Shown in pieces: positions 1-8,005 of a DNA stretch of 64,000 bases (position 1 is the first letter of the stretch; the number at the start of each line of letters is the position of its first letter). The notes beneath the pieces were generated by a model, which did not search any database, was not told the DNA's origin, and was given only the letters and a program-made list of their open reading frames with translations. Source of the DNA: CALHRB01 sp964473465 (GTDB taxonomy: Bacteria; Bacteroidota; Ignavibacteria; Kapaibacteriales; UBA2268). The position numbers and the translations under genes are program-made. The stretch covers positions 62,001-126,000 of the forward strand of contig CAYYPE010000008.1 in NCBI GenBank assembly GCA_964473465.1. The letters are read 5' to 3'.

Positions 1-1
1 T

Positions 2-154
2 GATGAAGTCAAAGGCATAACAGGAACATATTTTGATGAATTTAAATTTGGTCGAATGTCAAAAGAAGCTGCCAATTTTGAAAAGGGACAAAAGTTTTTG
101 GAACTCAGTGAAAAAATGATTTCTTCGAAGATTTCTGATTTTCATGCGATTTAA
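2..154 (+). CDS. Short-chain dehydrogenase/reductase, C-terminal fragment (5' end outside window)
   Basis: An open frame runs from the window edge to a TAA at 152-154 and encodes about 50 residues. The segment GTYFDEF, followed by the ending FLELSEKMI, resembles the C-terminal tail of retinol-dehydrogenase-like SDR oxidoreductases, where a G-x-Y-F strand is followed by a helix ending L-x-x-L-S-E-x-L. The Rossmann fold and the catalytic YxxxK lie outside the window, so substrate and cofactor cannot be judged. It ends 62 bp before the M16 peptidase pair. Confidence 0.5.
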   Translation, partial: DEVKGITGTYFDEFKFGRMSKEAANFEKGQKFLELSEKMISSKISDFHAI

Positions 155-216
155 TTTTTAATATTTAAATAATATAAACGTATAATAAATTTCATTTTTA
201 ATATATTGGAAATATT

Positions 217-1566
217 ATGGTAAGATTAATAATTTTTATTTTTAGTTTAGTTATGTTAATCAATCAGACTGATGCACTATCGAAGGATAAAAAGAAATCA
301 AATAAAATTTTTCCTTATCCAAGCTATACGGAAACATTGCAAAATGGTTTAAAAGTGATTCTGATACCAATGCCGAGTGATGGTTTGGTTTCCTATTACA
401 GTATCGTCAGAACGGGCAGCCGTGATGAATACGAACCGGGTCATTCGGGCTTTGCCCACTTTTTTGAGCATATGATGTTCAGAGGAACTAAGAAATATCC
501 CGGCAATGTTTACGATAAGATTGTTATCTCGATGGGAGCCGATGCAAATGCTTACACAACAGATGACTACACCTGCTATCATCTTAGCATAACCAAGGAT
601 AATTTAGAGAAGGTTATGGAATTGGAAAGCGATCGCTTTCAGAATTTATTCTATGAAGAGCCAGCTTTTAAAACTGAGTCGGGTGCTGTTTATGGAGAGT
701 ATAGAAAAGGTAAAACCTCACCATTTTTCTGGATTTGGGAAAAGTTGCTTTCGAGTGCTTTTACCAAGCATACTTATAAACATACTACAATAGGATTCGA
801 GGAAGACATCAAAGCAATGCCAACAATGTATGATTACAGCATAAGTTTTTTCAACCGTTACTACAGACCCGATAATGTGGTTTTGCTGATTGTTGGAGAT
901 ATAAATCCTAAAGAGATTATGCCAATGGTTAAAAGTTATTATGGAGAATGGAAAAAAGGATATGTCCCACCAAAAATTGAAACAGAGCCAAAACAAACTG
1001 CCGAAATTATCTCAGAAGTTAAATATCCAGGGAAATCATTGCCAATTTTGAGTATTGCATACAAAGGAAGTGCTTACAACCCGGGTGATAAAGAAGTTTT
1101 ATCTGCAATGCTACTTGGTGACTTGGCTTTTGGCGAAAATAGTGCCTTATTTAAAAAACTTTACATCAAGGAACAGAAAGTTCAATTTCTGGAACCTCAG
1201 TTCCAAAAAAATCGAGATCCTTTCCTCTGGATTGTCTGGGCTATGGTAAATGATGAGAAAGATCTGAATTATGTTAAATCTGAGATACTTTCTACCGCCG
1301 AGTATTACAAAAATAATTTGGTTTCCAAGGCAGAACTCGAAAATTTAAAGAAAAGACTTAAATATATGTATCTGATGAATCTGGATACACCATCGAAGGT
1401 TGCCGGAAGTCTTGCAAGAGAAATAGCAATCACAACTTCTGTAGAATCACTTGATATAAATTTCGCTACATTGGAAAAACTTACACCCGAAGATATACAA
1501 AAAGCTGCTAAAAAATACTTTAACACTGACCAAAGAACTATCGTTACCTTGAAAGGAAGTATGTAA
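217..1566 (+). CDS. M16 family zinc metallopeptidase, catalytic subunit
   Basis: A 449-residue secreted insulinase/pitrilysin-type protease. Residues 1-21 form a signal peptide. The inverted zinc motif HFFEH is at residues 81-85 with the catalytic Glu84, and E161 lies about 76 residues further on, the spacing expected for the third zinc ligand. The rest matches one M16 half plus the C-terminal M16 domain, the usual size of the two-gene M16B type. The stop is separated by one base from the start of the next gene, a catalytically silent M16 homologue, so the two probably form a periplasmic heterodimer that degrades peptides. The ATG at 217 is the only start that keeps the signal peptide. The family call is firm; substrates are unknown. 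Confidence 0.93.
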   Translation: MVRLIIFIFSLVMLINQTDALSKDKKKSNKIFPYPSYTETLQNGLKVILIPMPSDGLVSYYSIVRTGSRDEYEPGHSGFAHFFEHMMFRGTKKYPGNVYDKIVISMGADANAYTTDDYTCYHLSITKDNLEKVMELESDRFQNLFYEEPAFKTESGAVYGEYRKGKTSPFFWIWEKLLSSAFTKHTYKHTTIGFEEDIKAMPTMYDYSISFFNRYYRPDNVVLLIVGDINPKEIMPMVKSYYGEWKKGYVPPKIETEPKQTAEIISEVKYPGKSLPILSIAYKGSAYNPGDKEVLSAMLLGDLAFGENSALFKKLYIKEQKVQFLEPQFQKNRDPFLWIVWAMVNDEKDLNYVKSEILSTAEYYKNNLVSKAELENLKKRLKYMYLMNLDTPSKVAGSLAREIAITTSVESLDINFATLEKLTPEDIQKAAKKYFNTDQRTIVTLKGSM

Positions 1567-1567
1567 T

Positions 1568-3076
1568 ATGAAACCGAAACTATTTTTATTAATTTTTACA
1601 TGTTTATTTATATTTCTATCACAACTGCTTATGGCAAATAAAGTTGAAAAAGTTTTATTACCTGTAAAAGAAGATCCAACTATCTCTTTCCGAATTTGGT
1701 TCAAGGTTGGCTCTCAGGATGATCCAAAAGGCAAAGAAGGTTTAGCTTATATAACAGCAAAAATGTTAACTGACGCATCTACAAGAAACAATGCATACGA
1801 AAAGATTCTTGAAAAACTCTACCCTATCGCTTCATCATACAGCAATAAAGTTGATAAAGAGATGACCGTAATTTACGGGCGTACCCATAAAGATAATATC
1901 AATGAATTCTATCAACTCTTGACTGATGCAATATTAAGCCCTGCTTTTAATGAAGATGATTTCAAGCGTATCAAAACAAATGCTATTAACTATATACAAA
2001 ATGATTTAAGATATTCAAATGATGAAGAATTGGGCAAAGCAGCTCTCTATGGTTTCATATTCGAAGGGACTCCCTATTCGCATCTCACTATTGGCACAAT
2101 AGAAAGCTTGAATAATATCACTCTCGATGATGTTAGGGGTTTTTATGAAAGATACTATAACAGGCATAATTTTGTTATCGGTTTGGGTGGAGGTTATGAC
2201 GAAAAACTGGTCGAAAGACTCGAAAAAGATTTATCCCGACTTGGCGATGTCCGTTCCCAAATAACACCAAAACCGAACCTTTCACCAATTCAGGGCTATA
2301 ATTTCCTGATGATTGAAAAGGATGCAGATGCAACTGCCATCAGTTTCGGTTTCCCAATAAATATTCTCAGAAACGTTGATGATTTTGTGGCTCTTTGGGT
2401 ATTTAATTCATGGTTTGGTGAGCATCGAAACCAATCAAGCCATCTATATCAGGTTATTAGGGAAAAAAGGGGATTGAACTATGGTGATTATTCCTACATA
2501 GAAACATTTCTTGATGGTGGTCAGAGAAGTATGCCAGAACCCAACAATCCAAGAAGGCAGCAAATATTTGAAGTGTGGCTCAGACCTGTCCAGAATCAGC
2601 ATAGACATTTTGCTTTGCGTGCTGCACTAAGAGAATTAAAGAAAGTTGTGGATAATGGTCTGACAAAAGAGGATTTTGAGCTGACAAAAAAATTCCTTTA
2701 TTCATATAGTCTGAATTATGCCCAGACAACTATGGATAAACTTGGTTATCAGATTGATAGCAAGTTCTATGGCGTCAATGATGATGGTAATTATATCAAT
2801 TATTTCAGAAAAAAACTCAGTTCATTGAAGCTGGAAGATGTTAATCGTGCAATAAAAAAATATATTCAATATGAAAACATCAAATTTGCAATAGTTACCA
2901 AAAATGCCGAAGAATTCAAGCAAGAATTGATTTCTAATGCTCCAAGCACAATCTCCTATGTTACTCAGGTTGATGACTCGGTATTAAAAGAAGATTTAGA
3001 AATCCAAAATTATCAATTAAATATAGTTCAAGACAAAATCAAAATTGTTAAAGTTGATGAAATGTTTCAGAAGTAA
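1568..3076 (+). CDS. M16 family peptidase homologue, non-catalytic partner subunit
   Basis: A 502-residue protein with a signal peptide (about residues 1-23) and two M16 domains. The region that should carry HxxEH reads YITAK at residues 61-65, so all zinc ligands are lost. The C-terminal domain keeps an R-G-L-N-Y element near residue 300. In heterodimeric M16B enzymes the non-zinc subunit supplies an Arg/Tyr pair that binds substrate, and this fits. The start lies one base after the stop of the catalytic subunit, which implies translational coupling. Best read as the substrate-binding half of a secreted M16 heterodimer. Confidence 0.9.
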   Translation: MKPKLFLLIFTCLFIFLSQLLMANKVEKVLLPVKEDPTISFRIWFKVGSQDDPKGKEGLAYITAKMLTDASTRNNAYEKILEKLYPIASSYSNKVDKEMTVIYGRTHKDNINEFYQLLTDAILSPAFNEDDFKRIKTNAINYIQNDLRYSNDEELGKAALYGFIFEGTPYSHLTIGTIESLNNITLDDVRGFYERYYNRHNFVIGLGGGYDEKLVERLEKDLSRLGDVRSQITPKPNLSPIQGYNFLMIEKDADATAISFGFPINILRNVDDFVALWVFNSWFGEHRNQSSHLYQVIREKRGLNYGDYSYIETFLDGGQRSMPEPNNPRRQQIFEVWLRPVQNQHRHFALRAALRELKKVVDNGLTKEDFELTKKFLYSYSLNYAQTTMDKLGYQIDSKFYGVNDDGNYINYFRKKLSSLKLEDVNRAIKKYIQYENIKFAIVTKNAEEFKQELISNAPSTISYVTQVDDSVLKEDLEIQNYQLNIVQDKIKIVKVDEMFQK

Positions 3077-3096
3077 TATTTCATTTTATTTTAACT

Positions 3097-3924
3097 ATGA
3101 TTTTTAAAGAATTAAAGAAAAATATTGAGGAGACAGTCAGTGTAATACGCCGAAGCACTGACTTTTCTCCCGAAATCGGAATAATCCTTGGAACTGGTCT
3201 TGGTCAAATAGCCCGTCAGATTGATAATCCGAATGCTTTCGATTACGATTCCCTGCCTCACTTCCCTCTTTCAACTGTTGAATTTCATAAGGGCAGATTA
3301 ATTTTCGGAACCCTCAACAAGAGGAATATTGTGGCTATGCAGGGAAGAATGCATTACTATGAGGGATATTCGATGCTCGATATAACTTACCCCATAAGGG
3401 TAATGAAATTTCTCGGTATCAAACAATTAATAATCTCGAACGCTTCAGGGACATTTAATCCTGATATAAGAAAAGGGGATATTGTTATTCTGGAAGACCA
3501 TATAAATCTTTTGGGACATAACCCATTGATTGGATATAATGAGGAAATCTTTGGTCCACGCTTTGTTGATATGAGCGAACCATATTCCCGAAGATTAATT
3601 AATCTGGCGAAGAATATCGGAAGAAAGAGAAATTTAGATTTAAAAGAGGTCGTTTATGCTGCTATGACAGGACCAAGCCTCGAAACAAGAGCTGAGTATA
3701 GGTTTTTAAGAATTATCGGAGCTGATATTGTTGGTATGAGCACAGTGCCTGAAACCATAGTAGCCAGACAGATGGGCTTGGAAGTGCTCGGTTTATCAAT
3801 AGTTACAGATGAATGCTTCCCCGAATCTCTGAAACCAATCGATATTGATGACATCCTAAAGACAGCAGCTGAATCAGAACCAAAGTTATCTTTGTTAATT
3901 TTTGAAATGCTTCCATTTATTTAA
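3097..3924 (+). CDS. punA: Purine nucleoside phosphorylase (trimeric, PNP-I type)
   Basis: Converts purine nucleosides plus phosphate to free base and pentose-1-phosphate in nucleoside salvage. At 275 residues it is of normal length. The phosphate loop LGTGLG is at residues 31-36; GRMHYYEGY and NASGTFNP follow; MTGPSLETRAEYR occupies roughly residues 189-201, with the purine and ribose contacts downstream. The residue equivalent to the base-reading Asn243 of trimeric PNPs appears to be Asp238 (in VTDE), which may widen specificity from 6-oxopurines to adenosine; this is inference from the motif. It starts 20 bp after the M16 pair and may share its transcript. Confidence 0.92.
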   Translation: MIFKELKKNIEETVSVIRRSTDFSPEIGIILGTGLGQIARQIDNPNAFDYDSLPHFPLSTVEFHKGRLIFGTLNKRNIVAMQGRMHYYEGYSMLDITYPIRVMKFLGIKQLIISNASGTFNPDIRKGDIVILEDHINLLGHNPLIGYNEEIFGPRFVDMSEPYSRRLINLAKNIGRKRNLDLKEVVYAAMTGPSLETRAEYRFLRIIGADIVGMSTVPETIVARQMGLEVLGLSIVTDECFPESLKPIDIDDILKTAAESEPKLSLLIFEMLPFI

Positions 3925-3995
3925 CAATATTTTTCATTAAGTCTTGTTTATTCTTTAAGTTTAAATAAATCAATTTTGTAATCGAAAGCAATATT

Positions 3996-5039
3996 ATGAA
4001 ATTTTTGTCGGTTTTGATTCTTCTATGTTTCTTTCTCTTTGTTTCCTGTTCGCAGGAAGAAAGAGTTATTGACCAGAGCAACCCTAACTGGAAAACTTTG
4101 ATTTCGACAGCAGATGTAAATAATTCAGTCAAATTAATTGAGCAACCAACGGGCAAAATAATAAAAGAAGATATTTTTTTGGAAGCGAACGGTGAATTAT
4201 TAGGGTCTAAGGTTAAGAAGATGACAGAATTTCAGAAAAAAATCTTTCTATTTCTTCCTGAAATATACAAAATTGAAATTGTTGACAAAGATAACTTTAA
4301 GAGGCTTTCAACACTTGATTTTTCTTCTGAGAAAAAATCACCCACTGGAATCTGTTTTGCAAATGCAACCACTGCTTATATAGCATTTGGTAATGATTCG
4401 ACAGTTGATGTTCTCGACCTTACTAATTTTAAAATTGCGAGAACAATAAAGGTTGGTATAGAGCCATTTTCAATAGTTAATTCAGGGAATCAGATTTTTG
4501 TAGCTAACAAATTAGACAATACACTTTCAGTAATAGATTCAAGAACAAATGAGGTTACACATACTATTAATGTTCCTCAGGTTCCGCTGTTTCTTGATGT
4601 GTCACCAGATGGTGCAAGGGTGGTTCTGATTTCTTCAGGAACCGGAAAATATGATGCAGCCGAAACAAAATCTCCTGCTTATATTACACTCATTGATGTA
4701 GCCACAAAACAAATTCTCAAATCCAAAGAATTAGGAAGAACAGGTATAAATCCTATTGAGCAGATTCCAACTGCACTTGCCTCTACAGTATCGAATTCGG
4801 GCTTTGTCTCCACAAACGAATTTTTAATCCGAATCAACACACTTAACGGTGATGAAATCACAAATCTGGGCAAAGGAAATCATCAAACGCTGTCATATAA
4901 TTATAAGCGTGATGAGCTAATTATTATCAGACAGACCACGAAAGGAATAGAGGGTATAACAGCTAATTCTTTGACTGGCAAACAAATACAGAAACTTTTT
5001 ATTCCAGAAAATTTTATAGCCATACTCCCTTATCAATAA
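3996..5039 (+). CDS. YVTN-type beta-propeller lipoprotein
   Basis: A 347-residue lipoprotein: hydrophobic residues 3-16 are followed by a lipobox ending in Cys18. Residues from about 110 onward contain repeating blades of the YVTN/NHL type, for example FVANKLDNTLSVID followed by a strand and VSPDGARVVLIS. Such propellers usually bind partners or ligands at the envelope, and no catalytic motif is visible. It stands alone, 71 bp downstream of the PNP gene and 243 bp upstream of pfkA. The fold is fairly clear but no specific role can be assigned. Confidence 0.75.
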   Translation: MKFLSVLILLCFFLFVSCSQEERVIDQSNPNWKTLISTADVNNSVKLIEQPTGKIIKEDIFLEANGELLGSKVKKMTEFQKKIFLFLPEIYKIEIVDKDNFKRLSTLDFSSEKKSPTGICFANATTAYIAFGNDSTVDVLDLTNFKIARTIKVGIEPFSIVNSGNQIFVANKLDNTLSVIDSRTNEVTHTINVPQVPLFLDVSPDGARVVLISSGTGKYDAAETKSPAYITLIDVATKQILKSKELGRTGINPIEQIPTALASTVSNSGFVSTNEFLIRINTLNGDEITNLGKGNHQTLSYNYKRDELIIIRQTTKGIEGITANSLTGKQIQKLFIPENFIAILPYQ

Positions 5040-5282
5040 AGAAACCTAATCATCATTGATTCATTCATTTAAAGTATTGTAATATTAAACAATTTTATCA
5101 TTTCAGAAAATTATTTTTTGTTATTTAAAATACTATCTTCTTACTGAAAATTAAAAATCTAATAAGTTTTGTTAAAGTTTATTAAAAATAAAATATAAAA
5201 AGAATATATTCATTAAATTAGAAACTTGAAAATAATAAGATATTTAATTTAGTCTTTAAGATGGTCAAATTAGAGTGATAAT

Positions 5283-6290
5283 ATGAAATTAGCAATATTA
5301 ACAGGCGGTGGAGATTCCCCGGGTATGAATGCTTTTGTGAGAGCAGTTGTCAGAAGTGCCCTGAATATAAAGCCTTCGAGTTCGGTCTGGGGAGTGGTAG
5401 ATGGCTGGAGAGGTTTAATTGACGCAAATTTCCGCAAACTCTCAAAAAAAGATACTGCTGGTATTGTTCATCAAGGGGGAACAATTCTGGGCACGCTTAG
5501 AGTTCCGGAATTGAAAGATGACAAAGATATGCAGGATGGAATAGCAATGAATCTCCACGATAATTTCTTTGATTATTTATTTATAATCGGTGGGAATGGT
5601 TCGCTTGCTGCGGCAAATGTTATAGAAAATATAAATAAAAAGAAGGGATTAAGAACAAAAATATTATTTGCCCCCGGCTCAATTGACAATGATGTTTGTA
5701 ATAATTTCGGTTTTTCTATTGGTTTTTACAGTGCTATTGACAAAAGCCTTGAGATGCTCGAATGGATAAGAGACACAGCGAGCTCTCACCGAAGGGTATA
5801 TATTATTGAATCAATGGGCAGAGATTCGGGCTATTTAGCTTTTTTCGCAGGAATTGCTACCGGTGCTGAATATGTTATAAGACCGGGTGAAAACGTAGAT
5901 TATGATAAACTTGTTAATATGATTGGAGAAAGGGAACGAGATACCCGTATTATTGTAGCTGAAGGTTATGAAAAAAGCGGTGAAGAAGTAAAGGATTTAT
6001 TAGAAGATTTATTCAATAAAAGAAACATAAAACACGAAATCCGTCAGGTTGATATGGGTTATTTTCAGAGGGGTGGCAAAGCCGCCGTTAAAGACATACT
6101 TCAGGCAAGTTGGTTAGGTTATTGTATGGTAAAAGACGCATTCAATGGTTGTGGAAGTGGTTTTTATTCATGTTTTTACGTTGGTAGTAAACCATCTGTG
6201 ATTCCATTAGATAAAGCAGTCAACGATGAAAGTGTAAATACAATGGAGATTCCTCAGGAAATTATTGATTTTGCACTTGCTTTAAGATAA
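5283..6290 (+). CDS. pfkA: 6-phosphofructokinase
   Basis: A 335-residue group A phosphofructokinase that phosphorylates fructose 6-phosphate in glycolysis. The nucleotide loop GGGDSPGMN is at residues 8-16. The catalytic stretch PGSIDND is at 131-137 with the base Asp135. The sugar-phosphate site SSHRR...MGRDSG follows. The glycine in PGSIDND and the glycine after position 105 are the residues associated with ATP rather than pyrophosphate use. Unusually, the loop normally reading GGDGS reads GGNGS (Asn105), so the acidic residue that positions Mg-ATP in the E. coli enzyme is missing. It follows a 243-bp AT-rich gap in which no distinct signal was seen. Confidence 0.92.
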   Translation: MKLAILTGGGDSPGMNAFVRAVVRSALNIKPSSSVWGVVDGWRGLIDANFRKLSKKDTAGIVHQGGTILGTLRVPELKDDKDMQDGIAMNLHDNFFDYLFIIGGNGSLAAANVIENINKKKGLRTKILFAPGSIDNDVCNNFGFSIGFYSAIDKSLEMLEWIRDTASSHRRVYIIESMGRDSGYLAFFAGIATGAEYVIRPGENVDYDKLVNMIGERERDTRIIVAEGYEKSGEEVKDLLEDLFNKRNIKHEIRQVDMGYFQRGGKAAVKDILQASWLGYCMVKDAFNGCGSGFYSCFYVGSKPSVIPLDKAVNDESVNTMEIPQEIIDFALALR

Positions 6291-6314
6291 AATGTGTAAT
6301 ATTCGGATAAAAAA

Positions 6315-6767
6315 ATGAGAATTAAATTTTCTTATATTGCTATTTCAACAATAATTCTGCTCATAATCGGAGTTTTCTGGCTGTCGTCACAATCATCTCT
6401 TTCTGCCTTTGATGTTGCAAAGGCTGAAAATCTTTATATTAATCAATGTGCAAATTGCCACAGAAAAGATGGCTCCGGAGTTAAAAGGGTATATCCCCCG
6501 CTCAAGAATGCAGATTATGTTAAAAACGGAAATACAATAGAATTGCTACGAGGGATGTTATATGGACGTTCGGGCAGAATTGTTGTAAATGGTTATACTT
6601 ATAACGGAGTAATGACAACTGAGATAGATAATAATCTGTCCGATAATGATATTGCTCTGATTTTGAATTATGTTTTCGTTAAACTAAACAATATAACGGA
6701 TAGAATTGTTACTGAAAAAGATGTTAAAGAAGCAAGAAAGCTTGGCAAGCTGCCGCCGCACAAATAA
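6315..6767 (+). CDS. Monoheme cytochrome c, membrane-anchored or secreted
   Basis: A 150-residue class I cytochrome c. Residues 5-24 form an N-terminal hydrophobic segment, either a signal peptide or an anchor. The single heme site CANCH is at residues 45-49. A likely axial Met lies in the YNGVMTTE segment, followed by a closing helix (LSDNDIALILNYVF). This is the layout of small electron-transfer c-type cytochromes that feed terminal oxidases or other acceptors. It starts 24 bp after pfkA and its 3' end overlaps the start of the next gene, which also carries a heme motif, so the two probably work together. Confidence 0.88.
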   Translation: MRIKFSYIAISTIILLIIGVFWLSSQSSLSAFDVAKAENLYINQCANCHRKDGSGVKRVYPPLKNADYVKNGNTIELLRGMLYGRSGRIVVNGYTYNGVMTTEIDNNLSDNDIALILNYVFVKLNNITDRIVTEKDVKEARKLGKLPPHK

Positions 6768-7932
6768 AAAAACTATAATTATTATAGCTTCTTTACTTGT
6801 ATTTTATGGGATATCATATCTAAGAGCAACTCCTGAATTTTCAGTAATGACTGGCAACCGATGCTCCTCCTGCCATATAAATTTTCAGGGTGGAGGAATG
6901 CGAAAAGAGTTCGGTTGGAATTTCGGTAAGGATTTTTCGGTTTTTTCTCCATCTGAGGCTGGTTTAGAAGGCTTCTACAATTTTTTTGACAAAAAAAAAT
7001 ATACCCTTTTAGATAGATTCCTTGCTGTGGGAACAGATTTTAGATACCAAACAACCCGAAGCCACAAATATGAAGATGCCACAAGAAAATATTATCCTAT
7101 GCAGGCTTCAGTTTATGTAAATTCTTATCCTTTTGATTGGTTGCGTTTCGACGGACAATATAATTTTGGAAAATTAGTATTCCCCGGACAGCAGGAATGG
7201 GCAGCTTCAGCATATATTCATCCAATTGAAGAAGGTCCGGTTTTAAGAATTGGAAATTTTCAACCGTCAATTGGTTTGCGGGACTGTGATATGACTATGC
7301 TCGACAGAAGAATCCCTACGCCCGATGGTTCTCAAACAATAATAGCTCCTGATTATGCTGAAATCGGAGCTGAACTGATTTATGAAAATCCAAAATGGCT
7401 TTCTTTATTTGCAGGAGTATTTGATTCGAAAAATCTCTGGGCTAATTCTTTTTTTGGGCGGGAAACTAAAATTGTTTCAATCCTACATAATCCTTCATTC
7501 ACATTCAAATTCGTGCTCTATCCACACTGGATCGATGATTATCCTTCATCATTAATAGGGAGTTCAATCCTTATAAATGATAATTTGATTTTCCTGAATT
7601 CTTTTCTCGGGCTTTCATTAACCGATGATTTAATATTCTCTTTTCGTTTTTCCTTATTAAACAAACCGTATGAGAGACATAGTTATTCATTCATTCCCGC
7701 TTTGACCTATATAGCTTATAAGGGAGTATTAATAGGAATAAGGGCAGAATACGGAAAGGCAGATATAATAACTCCTGAAAGAGAAATTATCCCGATTACA
7801 ACATACCAAATGGTAGCTAATGCAAAAATATTATTAATTCCTTATTTAGAAATTATTCCAGAGTATCGTTTTATAGCAAGTGAGGAATATAAATCATTTC
7901 GTTGGGCTTTACAGATACATGTTTATTATTGA
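6721..7932 (+). CDS. Outer-membrane beta-barrel protein with N-terminal c-type heme motif
   Basis: About 403 residues from the ATG at 6721; a TTG at 6706 is an alternative. Residues 18-36 form a hydrophobic export segment preceded by basic residues. CSSCH, a heme-c attachment motif, lies at residues 48-52, followed by a glycine-rich QGGGMR segment. The remaining roughly 330 residues alternate polar and aromatic/aliphatic positions in short strands and end in an aromatic strand (LQIHVYY), as in outer-membrane porins. Its coding region overlaps the upstream cytochrome by 47 bp in another frame, implying translational coupling. The inferred role is electron transfer at or across the outer membrane. 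No named family was recognised. Confidence 0.75.
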   Translation: MLKKQESLASCRRTNKKTIIIIASLLVFYGISYLRATPEFSVMTGNRCSSCHINFQGGGMRKEFGWNFGKDFSVFSPSEAGLEGFYNFFDKKKYTLLDRFLAVGTDFRYQTTRSHKYEDATRKYYPMQASVYVNSYPFDWLRFDGQYNFGKLVFPGQQEWAASAYIHPIEEGPVLRIGNFQPSIGLRDCDMTMLDRRIPTPDGSQTIIAPDYAEIGAELIYENPKWLSLFAGVFDSKNLWANSFFGRETKIVSILHNPSFTFKFVLYPHWIDDYPSSLIGSSILINDNLIFLNSFLGLSLTDDLIFSFRFSLLNKPYERHSYSFIPALTYIAYKGVLIGIRAEYGKADIITPEREIIPITTYQMVANAKILLIPYLEIIPEYRFIASEEYKSFRWALQIHVYY

Positions 7933-8005
7933 TGGTAAAAAGAATTATATAAAATAAATTTTATTATAAACGTGTTAACTGCTGAAATTTAATATATTTA
8001 GAAAA

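Noticed and set aside
5040..5282. Possible small RNA or promoter in the gap before pfkA
   Set aside because: The 243 bp are uniformly AT-rich with no clear hairpin, terminator or -10/-35 pair.
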